Position numbers and translations under genes: made by a program. The notes beneath the pieces were generated by a model. It searched no databases and was not told where the DNA came from. It saw only the letters and a program-made list of their open reading frames with translations. A stretch of DNA of 12,564 nt from Pseudomonadota bacterium (GTDB lineage: Bacteria > Pseudomonadota > Gammaproteobacteria > Halothiobacillales > Halothiobacillaceae), in assembly GCA_021795795.1 (NCBI GenBank), contig JAJYPA010000210.1, forward strand, positions 1 through 12,564, written 5' to 3'. Positions 7,665 to 12,564 of this stretch are shown piece by piece (within the stretch, counting starts at the first letter, position 1; each line of letters starts with the position of its first letter).

Positions 7665-8158
7665 CAACTATTGAACTCACAGTTAATGGTAAGCTGTTTT
7701 GCGGCGGGGTCGAGCCGCGTATGCATCTTGCAGATTTTTTGCGTGATAAACTGTTGTTAACCGGCACAAATCTTGGCTGTGAACAGGGAGTCTGCGGTGC
7801 CTGCACTATAATGATTGATGGTGCTCCAGCACGTTCCTGCATCGCATTCTCAGCGACTTGCGATCGCGCCGAGGTGCGCACCATCGAGCATTTCGACAAG
7901 GATCCAGTGATGCAGGAGTTACGCTCTGCGTTCTCCGCGGAGCATGCGTTGCAATGCGGCTATTGCACGCCCGGGATGTTAGTTACTGCTTGGGACATTG
8001 TAACACGAGTACCGGATGCTGATGATGCACGAATCAGGTATGAGCTATCAGGCAATCTTTGCCGCTGTACCGGATATGATGGCATAGTTCGAGCCATTTA
8101 CAGTGTGTTAGAAGTGCATCGTGCCTCGGCCCACAGCCAAACTTATTCAACCGTATAA
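7661..8158 (+). CDS. Molybdenum hydroxylase [2Fe-2S] (small) subunit
   Basis: A 165-residue CoxS-type ferredoxin subunit with two [2Fe-2S] clusters linking the Mo site to FAD. The N-terminal plant-type cluster uses Cys40, Cys45, Cys48 (CEQGVCGACT) and Cys60. The all-helical second domain has Cys99 and Cys102 (LQCGYCTPGM) and Cys134 and Cys136 (LSGNLCRCTGY). All eight ligands are intact, so it should be functional. It starts at GTG 7661, which overlaps the FAD-subunit stop; a strong GGAGG (7650-7654) lies 6 bases upstream and fixes this start. The next gene's ribosome binding site overlaps the end of this one. Confidence 0.95.
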   Translation: MTTIELTVNGKLFCGGVEPRMHLADFLRDKLLLTGTNLGCEQGVCGACTIMIDGAPARSCIAFSATCDRAEVRTIEHFDKDPVMQELRSAFSAEHALQCGYCTPGMLVTAWDIVTRVPDADDARIRYELSGNLCRCTGYDGIVRAIYSVLEVHRASAHSQTYSTV

Positions 8159-8171
8159 AAGGACGACATCT

Positions 8172-8816
8172 TTGGAAATTGAACAATCGTTTCGTGTGCC
8201 ATTTCCGCCTGATTGCGTATGGCGCTGTTTTCACGATATCGAGGGTATTGTCAGCTGTCTTCCGGGTGCATCGCTGACCGCCCCACCTGAGAATGGCAAG
8301 CTGAAGCTTGTAATGGCCGTAAAGCTTGGGCCCATCACGGCGGCATTTGTTGGCGATGGAGAACTCAGGCTGGATGACAGCACGTACTCAGGAAACGTAA
8401 CCGGAGTAGGGAGCGATCGCAAAAGCGGTTCGCGCGTGAAGGGTGAAGCGGCCTTCACTCTTCAGGATGAACAGGTGTCTGGACAGGGCCCCCTTACCAG
8501 GGTTGACATTCGTGTCGTTTATTCAATCGCAGGCAGTCTTGCTCAGTTTTCGCGGAGCAGTATTGTGAATGATTTGGCAGAACGGATGACAAACAGCTTT
8601 TCGGACAATTTAAAACGTAAACTCGATAATGATGCGGGGGCTTTATCTGAGCCGATAGCTGTAGAACCATGCACACCCTCTGGTAGGGGCACCACACCTA
8701 ACTCATCGTCAAATAAGCCGATCACCGAATCGAATGAGCCACTGAATATTGGAAGCGTCTTCTGGTCAATTCTGCTCGCTCGATTGCGCAAACTGTTTTT
8801 CTCAAATAGGGGATAG
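8172..8816 (+). CDS. CoxG-like SRPBCC-family protein (carbon monoxide dehydrogenase subunit G family)
   Basis: A 214-residue CoxG-type protein. Family marks are the N-terminal EIEQSFRVPFPPDCVW, CLPGA, VKLGPITAAF, the SGSRVKGEAAFTL stretch and the helix GSLAQFSRSSIVNDLAERM. A low-complexity Ser/Thr/Pro linker (about 155-190) leads to an amphipathic C-terminal tail, SVFWSILLARLRKLFF, typical of CoxG proteins that sit at the inner membrane. In CO dehydrogenase systems CoxG recruits the enzyme to the membrane, and recent work implicates it in quinone handling; by inference this hydroxylase may pass electrons to the respiratory chain. I choose TTG 8172 because AAAGGA (8158-8163) lies 8 bases upstream and it gives the standard family N-terminus; a GTG at 8121 would add 17 unrelated residues and overlap the previous gene. 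Last gene of the operon. Confidence 0.85.
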   Translation: MEIEQSFRVPFPPDCVWRCFHDIEGIVSCLPGASLTAPPENGKLKLVMAVKLGPITAAFVGDGELRLDDSTYSGNVTGVGSDRKSGSRVKGEAAFTLQDEQVSGQGPLTRVDIRVVYSIAGSLAQFSRSSIVNDLAERMTNSFSDNLKRKLDNDAGALSEPIAVEPCTPSGRGTTPNSSSNKPITESNEPLNIGSVFWSILLARLRKLFFSNRG

Positions 8817-9061
8817 TATTTGAGCTGGCATGTTATCACCAGATCACTGGTAGAATGAAGGAATCCATAGACAAACGATGATAGGAGAACCAGAGACCCA
8901 ACCCGCATTAGAACAAATAAAAATTATAAGATACTTGATGGGGGTTGCTCGGTACAGGCTAACTGAATGCGTAATCGTTTCGACTTTTCTACGGTCATCG
9001 GCAAATGGTTAGCGTACTTCTGCTGAACGATTTCAATGCGCATCATTTTAGCACATTAGAA
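8817..9061. other. Intergenic stretch upstream of the NtrC site
   Basis: Between the operon end and the importer's regulatory sites I see no convincing gene. A short hairpin ACCAG-ATCA-CTGGT (8838-8851) has no T-run, so I do not call a terminator. A 40-residue open frame on the minus strand (9046 down to 8924) has plausible composition but no ribosome binding site. Composition drops from moderate GC to AT-rich within this stretch. Confidence 0.5.
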
Positions 9062-9070
9062 TTGGTGCAG

Positions 9071-9087
9071 CGCACCAAAGTGGTGCA
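9071..9087. promoter_or_regulatory. NtrC (NRI) enhancer-type binding site
   Basis: CGCACCAAAGTGGTGCA matches the enteric NtrC site TGCAC-N7-GTGCA at every defined base except the first. It overlaps a second dyad, TTGGTGC-AGC-GCACCAA (9062-9078), so two dimers could bind alternative registers. Its centre is about 150 bp upstream of the predicted sigma-54 start site, a usual enhancer distance. This points to activation under nitrogen limitation. No NtrC gene is in the window; a host NtrC would have to act. Confidence 0.7.
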
Positions 9088-9137
9088 CATAATCACGCAT
9101 AGTGCTATGTGAGTTAATATTTCACTGATCAGTTGCG

Positions 9138-9148
9138 TCAACATATTG
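9138..9148 (+). promoter_or_regulatory. Possible IHF bend site between enhancer and sigma-54 promoter
   Basis: TCAACATATTG fits the core of the IHF consensus (TCAA-N4-TTR) and is followed by a long A/T-rich run (about 9149-9184). Its place between an NtrC site and sigma-54 elements is where IHF commonly loops the DNA. The match lacks the first two consensus bases, so this is weak. Confidence 0.28.
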
Positions 9149-9183
9149 GTTTGTTTTTGTTTTATTTTAAATATTTTTTATTT

Positions 9184-9200
9184 CCGGCGTTGTTGTTGCT
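9184..9200 (+). promoter_or_regulatory. Upstream sigma-54 (-24/-12) promoter element
   Basis: CCGGCGTTGTTGTTGCT has the invariant GG (9186-9187), exactly 10 bases, then GC (9198-9199), and the favoured TTGCT at the -12 box. The -24 box lacks the usual TT before GG and the CAC after it. It lies 22 bp upstream of a second element with the same spacing. Confidence 0.5.
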
Positions 9201-9205
9201 GATTT

Positions 9206-9222
9206 TTGGCGTGATTATTGCT
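9206..9222 (+). promoter_or_regulatory. Downstream sigma-54 (-24/-12) promoter element for the ABC importer
   Basis: TTGGCGTGATTATTGCT carries TTGGC at -24 (GG at 9208-9209), exactly 10 intervening bases, and TTGCT at -12 (GC at 9220-9221). It fits the sigma-54 consensus better than the upstream copy. The predicted start is near 9233, leaving a leader of about 47 bases before the ATG at 9280. A small palindrome GGTTT-TG-AAACC (9235-9246) lies at the start of that leader. Confidence 0.65.
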
Positions 9223-9279
9223 TTTTGTTTAAGAGGTTTTGAAACCGTTCAACAATCGACTTATGAAGGGGTGCTTTAA

Positions 9280-10269
9280 ATGAACAATAAATATAGGTTA
9301 TTGGTAGGATGCATTTTTTTCACGGTATTAACTGGGGCCCAAGAAATCGCGTTTGCCTCTACCGATAAAGTATTTTCTTTGGCTGGAGATTCATGGCCTG
9401 GCTATGCACCTTTTTGGGTTGCTCAAAAAGAACACCTATTCAAAGGAATAAAATTCGTATTTATAAAGTCAGAGACCAGAGATCCTCTTCTATTGTCGGG
9501 AAGGGTTGACGCTGCTAATCTAAGTATGAACCAGATAGTAAATAATTATAAGAAAGGATATAAGACACCGATAGTCATCCCCATGGATTACTCATATGGT
9601 GCCGATGCAATTGTTGGAGATAAAAGCCTGCCTTCTGTAAAGTCTATCGTCGGCCACAAGGTTGTACTAAATACGGATTCGTATTCTGAACTTTTGTTGC
9701 TGGGCGCATTAAAGAGGGCTGGCCTAACGTTGGGTGATGTAAAACAGGTCAACATGAAAGGTTCCTCTGTGCCAGCCGCTCTAATTTCCGGAAATGCTAA
9801 AGTTGGAGTAACATGGCAGCCGAATGTTAGTGTTGCCTTAAGCAAAGATAGTGAATTACATGTTATTTTTTCGTCGCGAGACGTTCCCGGCCTGATATCA
9901 GATAATATTGTGTTTAAAGAAGGGTTTGCCAGGAAGCACCCAGATGTTACGCGCAATATTATAAAAGGGTTCATCGCTGGAGAGAAATATATCAAACAAC
10001 ACCCGGCTTCGGCGTATAAGATAATGGGCGAATATATGGGTGTAAGTCCAAGTGTAGCCAAAACAATTTATACCGGAGTACATAATGTGACGCTAAACCA
10101 AATGAATAAAATGTTTTCTGATTCCGGAAACATGTCTTACTCAAGAAGTATATCGGATGTGCTAGATGTAATGAAGTATCAAAAAGAGGTTCCAGTGAAC
10201 TATAACCCAAATTGGAAAGATTTTATCGATACAAAGTACGTTGATGAAGTCATTAAAAGCGCCCATTAG
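9280..10269 (+). CDS. ABC transporter periplasmic substrate-binding protein, NMT1/SsuA/TauA-like
   Basis: A 329-residue secreted binding protein. The N-terminus has a Lys/Arg n-region, a hydrophobic core (LLVGCIFFTVLTG) and a signal peptidase I site after AFA at about residue 26; there is no lipobox. The mature part begins like the NMT1/SsuA/ThiY family (WPGYAPFWVAQKEHLFKGI), continues with a short-residue loop about LLSGRVDAANLSM, and has a hinge-region segment ALISGNAKVGVTWQPNV. These proteins bind small organic ligands such as sulfonates, pyrimidine precursors or riboflavin, so the ligand is not readable from sequence. GAAGGGG (9265-9271) sits 8 bases before the ATG. Expression is probably from the sigma-54 promoter just upstream. 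Codons are far more AT-rich than in the operon before it, which suggests a separate origin. Confidence 0.88.
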   Translation: MNNKYRLLVGCIFFTVLTGAQEIAFASTDKVFSLAGDSWPGYAPFWVAQKEHLFKGIKFVFIKSETRDPLLLSGRVDAANLSMNQIVNNYKKGYKTPIVIPMDYSYGADAIVGDKSLPSVKSIVGHKVVLNTDSYSELLLLGALKRAGLTLGDVKQVNMKGSSVPAALISGNAKVGVTWQPNVSVALSKDSELHVIFSSRDVPGLISDNIVFKEGFARKHPDVTRNIIKGFIAGEKYIKQHPASAYKIMGEYMGVSPSVAKTIYTGVHNVTLNQMNKMFSDSGNMSYSRSISDVLDVMKYQKEVPVNYNPNWKDFIDTKYVDEVIKSAH

Positions 10270-10595
10270 ACCTGGGTAAAATTAAATGTTGTGAAGTCTC
10301 AAGGTAGCTATATGGCGATTTCTATTGTCAGAGGCTTTCGCAGTGCGACGTAAGGTATTGAGCATTTTGCATCAATCCTGGTTAAAAATCAGCTGCGTAT
10401 TGGAGAAGAGTTAGGCTACTTCAATATGCAGCCATCCTAAGCTTCAGAGTAATGCTTAAAAGCGCATTGCCGCGCTTCTGGATGCTTGCCTTTTATGTGC
10501 TTCAAGTACGTAAATTTGTGTTAATATTAGTTGTTAATTGCTTGCAATACATACTGGATACGCGCATACAACTTTGTATAACAGGGCTTCTTAAG
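10270..10595. other. Long gap between binding-protein and permease genes
   Basis: This 326-bp gap is unusual inside an importer operon. Both local + frames are broken by stops. An upstream in-frame ATG at 10452 would lengthen the permease by 48 residues, but has no ribosome binding site and no family support. A weak inverted repeat AAGCGC-ATTGCC-GCGCTT (10460-10477) has no T-run. It may hold an untranslated spacer or the debris of a lost gene. Confidence 0.4.
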
Positions 10596-11396
10596 ATGAA
10601 ACTAAAAAGATATTTATCAAACATTTTCAAGGTCCGTCGCGGCATTCCAAGAAGCCTATATATTATCATGTCAATCCTGCCATTTGCTTTTATCCTTCTT
10701 GCATGGCAGGGTGTTCTCAATCTACACTATGTGAGAACAATATTTCTTCCATATCCTTACAGCATATACCGCGCGTTTATTCAATGGGAAAATGGCAATC
10801 TATATGGTGATATTCTTATAAGCACATATCAGGTCGGGATGGGCTTTCTTATAGCAGCTATAATAGCGGTTCCGTTGGGGATTTATGCTGGTTCTTTAAA
10901 AATCGTTGAGGCGTGGATTCAACCAATATCGGATTTTGGTAGATATCTGCCTGCGGCAGCTTTTATACCGTTGGTAATAGTTTGGTTTGGCATTGGGGAA
11001 GAGCCAAAAATAGCCATCATTTTTATAGGTGTTTTTTTTCAGCTCGTTATTATGACTGTTGATGCCGTTAAAAGTACAGCAACAGATCTTATAGATGCGT
11101 CTCTCACTCTAGGAGCGCAAAACTCTGAGGTTATTAGTAGAATAATTCTCCCAGCCTCAGCTCCAAAAATATTAAATGCCATGAGGGTTTGTTTTGGCTG
11201 GGGGTGGACCTATGTCGTCGTCGCAGAACTGGTAGCATCAACGCGCGGTCTGGGTTATGCGATTATGCAGGCGCAGAGGTTTATGGATACCCCTAAAATA
11301 TTTGTTGGAATAATTATTATAGGTGGGATAGGATTATTGTTTGATTCAATATTTCGCATTCTGCATAAAATTATATTCTCATGGGAACCTCGGTAA
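10596..11396 (+). CDS. ABC transporter permease, SsuC/TauC/ThiX-like (BPD_transp_1)
   Basis: A 266-residue inner-membrane permease with about six hydrophobic segments, including IIMSILPFAFILLAW, GMGFLIAAIIAVPLGIYAG, AFIPLVIVWFGI, IAIIFIGVFFQLVIM, YVVVAELVAS and FVGIIIIGGIGLLF. The cytoplasmic EAA loop that docks the ATPase is clear: DASLTLGAQNSEVISRIILP. I choose ATG 10596 because it gives the usual length and N-terminus (MKLKRYLSN); an ATG at 10452 stays in frame but adds an unsupported extension. The ribosome binding site is weak for either start. The gene lies between the binding protein and the ATPase and is as AT-rich as they are. Confidence 0.88.
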   Translation: MKLKRYLSNIFKVRRGIPRSLYIIMSILPFAFILLAWQGVLNLHYVRTIFLPYPYSIYRAFIQWENGNLYGDILISTYQVGMGFLIAAIIAVPLGIYAGSLKIVEAWIQPISDFGRYLPAAAFIPLVIVWFGIGEEPKIAIIFIGVFFQLVIMTVDAVKSTATDLIDASLTLGAQNSEVISRIILPASAPKILNAMRVCFGWGWTYVVVAELVASTRGLGYAIMQAQRFMDTPKIFVGIIIIGGIGLLFDSIFRILHKIIFSWEPR

Positions 11397-11474
11397 TGGC
11401 ACACATAACGAGTATTCTTATCGTTGACCACGTTAAGTCTTTGCACTATTTTTTATTAATTGGAGATTTTACGG

Positions 11475-12302
11475 GTGAGTAGGAGCATTCTGCAACTGCG
11501 TGGTATTAACAAAAAATATATTTACAGTGGAGATAAAAAAGTTGTGCTAAAAGATGTGACGTGTTCCGTTGAAGAAGGGGAGCGTGTTATCTTTGTTGGG
11601 CCTTCTGGATGTGGAAAGTCAACCTTATTGAGAATAATAGCAGGTCTTGATACGTTCTATTCAGGAGACGTTTTTTTGGACAATAAAAAAATCTTAGGGC
11701 CAGGCCCAGAAAGATGCGTTGTGTTTCAGCAGTCAACTCTTTTCCCATGGTTAACTGTATGGGAAAATATCGTTTTCTCACGAACGTTGAAGAGAAATAT
11801 ATTTTCTGATGGTAGCGATGTAGGAAGATCTGTGTATATGAGTAATAAGCTTGTATCGCTTGTTGGACTGTATAAGTATAAGGGATTTTATCCTAAGGAT
11901 CTAAGTGGCGGCATGAAGCAGCGTGTTGAAATAGCCCGCGCTTTGGTTGCAAATCCAAGGGTGCTTTTAATGGATGAACCATTTAGTGCGCTTGATGCGC
12001 AAACTCGTGAGGTAATGCATGATCTGGTGCTCCGTTTGCTTAATTTTGAAGAAACCACTCTTATATTTGTGACCCACGATATCGAGGAGGCTGTATATAT
12101 GGGTGACAAAGTCATAGTATTGCGATCAAACCCTGGGTGTATCGATAATGTATATGATATTCCATTCGGGAGAAATAGAACGCAAAAACTAAAAAGTTAT
12201 AAAGACTTTATCAGTATAAAAGAGAATATACTAAGTGATATAAGAAGGCTTAGCTCTGTTACCTCAGGTGATTTTGGTGAGGATTATTATAAGGACTTGT
12301 AG
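11475..12302 (+). CDS. ABC transporter ATP-binding protein, SsuB/TauB-like
   Basis: A 275-residue importer ATPase with all core motifs: Walker A GPSGCGKST (42-50), Q-loop VVFQQSTLFPWLTV (82-95), signature LSGGMKQR (143-150), Walker B VLLMDEP (163-169), D-loop SALD and H-loop His201 (FVTHD). The FPWLTVWENI stretch and the loop after Walker B are typical of the nitrate/sulfonate/taurine subgroup. The GTG at 11475 is chosen because GGAG (11462-11465) lies 9 bases upstream; the TTG at 11460 would overlap that site. The C-terminal 40 residues after the helical region look variable. It follows the permease by 78 bp, with an imperfect inverted repeat in the gap, and precedes the ring-opening hydrolase by about 60 bp. 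Confidence 0.93.
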   Translation: MSRSILQLRGINKKYIYSGDKKVVLKDVTCSVEEGERVIFVGPSGCGKSTLLRIIAGLDTFYSGDVFLDNKKILGPGPERCVVFQQSTLFPWLTVWENIVFSRTLKRNIFSDGSDVGRSVYMSNKLVSLVGLYKYKGFYPKDLSGGMKQRVEIARALVANPRVLLMDEPFSALDAQTREVMHDLVLRLLNFEETTLIFVTHDIEEAVYMGDKVIVLRSNPGCIDNVYDIPFGRNRTQKLKSYKDFISIKENILSDIRRLSSVTSGDFGEDYYKDL

Positions 12303-12363
12303 TAGCCATATTCTTAAGTTAAATATCATAATCGGCGATTTCAATCTCACAATAGTGAATGCC

Positions 12364-12564
12364 ATGCGTACTGCTCTCCACCGGTTTTTTACCACGGATC
12401 CAGCCGATGTCTCCGGTTTGGCGCGGGCGATCGCCGAAGGGGCTGTAAATCCCACGGGTATCGTTGCGATTATTGGGAAAACCGAGGGCAACGGCGGTAT
12501 AAACGACTTCACCCGGACTCTGGCGATTATGGCTTTGAGCCAGATGCTGGCGGCACATCTGGGT
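12364..12564 (+). CDS. Ring-opening amidohydrolase, cyanuric acid hydrolase/barbiturase family, 3'-truncated by window edge
   Basis: The last 67 codons are open to the edge and match the start of the AtzD/barbiturase family: FTTDPADVSGLARAIAEGAV, then IVAIIGKTEGNGGINDFTR (residues 33-51), then ALSQMLAAHLG. GKTEGNG is the family hallmark; Lys39 corresponds to the lysine of the first-domain Ser-Lys dyad and Arg51 follows. These enzymes have three similar domains of about 120 residues and hydrolyse cyclic imides: barbiturate to ureidomalonate, or cyanuric acid to carboxybiuret. The first domain alone cannot separate the two. The start is uncertain: ATG 12364 gives the usual family N-terminus, GTG 12355 is also in frame, and neither has a good ribosome binding site. 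The gene has no stop in view. It is GC-richer than the ABC genes. Confidence 0.82.
   Translation, partial: MRTALHRFFTTDPADVSGLARAIAEGAVNPTGIVAIIGKTEGNGGINDFTRTLAIMALSQMLAAHLG

Noticed and set aside
4429..8816. Carbon monoxide dehydrogenase (coxMSL-G)
   Set aside because: The large subunit lacks the AYxCSFR loop, the gene order differs, and the neighbouring hydrolases fit heterocycle metabolism better.
8838..8851. Hairpin ACCAG-ATCA-CTGGT as operon terminator
   Set aside because: Only a 5-bp stem and no T-run after it.
8924..9046. Small minus-strand ORF of 40 residues
   Set aside because: Amino acid composition is plausible, but there is no ribosome binding site and no recognisable family; it also lies in promoter-type DNA.
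9280..10269. Assigning the importer to taurine, sulfonate, nitrate or thiamine precursor
   Set aside because: The NMT1/SsuA fold covers many ligands and no sulfonate or thiamine genes are nearby; only the family level is supported.
10452..10595. Upstream start giving a 314-residue permease
   Set aside because: The extra 48 residues have no ribosome binding site and make the protein longer than the family; ATG 10596 fits better.
11397..11411. Sigma-54-like TGGCAC after the permease gene
   Set aside because: The -24 box is perfect, but the bases at the -12 spacing are GA, not GC, and the nearby TTGCA is too far downstream.
1..12564. CRISPR array, rRNA or tRNA genes
   Set aside because: No regularly spaced repeats and no tRNA T-loop/acceptor pattern or rRNA-like sequence were seen on either strand.

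Overview
The window looks like accessory DNA from a proteobacterium, on a conjugative plasmid, integrative element or genomic island. The genus cannot be fixed from the sequence. Support comes from a MobF-type conjugative relaxase/helicase at the left edge, a broken LuxR regulator, a MITE-like element with a target duplication, and abrupt base-composition changes: GC-rich 1-2360, mixed 2360-3140, moderate 3145-8816, AT-rich 8900-12330, then higher GC to the right edge.

Layout. 3-2156 (+) is the C-terminal part of a TraI/TrwC-like relaxase-helicase. 2180-2356 (-) is a decapitated LuxR DNA-binding domain. 2387-2871 holds no gene I can name. 2876-2985 is a 110-bp element with 14-bp inverted ends and TCCA target duplications. 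A stem-rich leader (3028-3099) precedes a tight five-gene operon (3145-8816): a dihydroorotase-like metal amidohydrolase, the large (Mo), medium (FAD) and small (2x[2Fe-2S]) subunits of a molybdenum hydroxylase, and a CoxG-like protein. After about 460 bp of regulatory DNA comes a second same-strand group: an NMT1/SsuA-type binding protein, permease and ATPase of an ABC importer. The last gene, cut by the right edge, is the first domain of a ring-opening amidohydrolase (cyanuric acid hydrolase/barbiturase family).

How the genes may work together (inference). The importer brings in a small substrate, probably a nitrogen heterocycle. The molybdenum hydroxylase adds oxygen to a ring carbon and passes electrons through FeS and FAD, perhaps to quinone with help from CoxG. 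The ring-opening amidohydrolase cleaves a cyclic imide/amide product such as barbiturate or a hydroxylated triazine, and the metal amidohydrolase acts on a related amide, ester or cyclic amide. This resembles oxidative pyrimidine catabolism (uracil/thymine to barbiturate to ureidomalonate), but the true substrate is not determined by the sequence.

Regulation fits a nitrogen-scavenging role. Upstream of the importer is a near-perfect NtrC site (9071-9087), followed at enhancer distance by two tandem GG-N10-GC sigma-54 elements (9184-9200 and 9206-9222) and a good ribosome binding site. The strongest candidate for an undescribed system is this NtrC/sigma-54-controlled, transfer-linked import, hydroxylation and ring-opening module.
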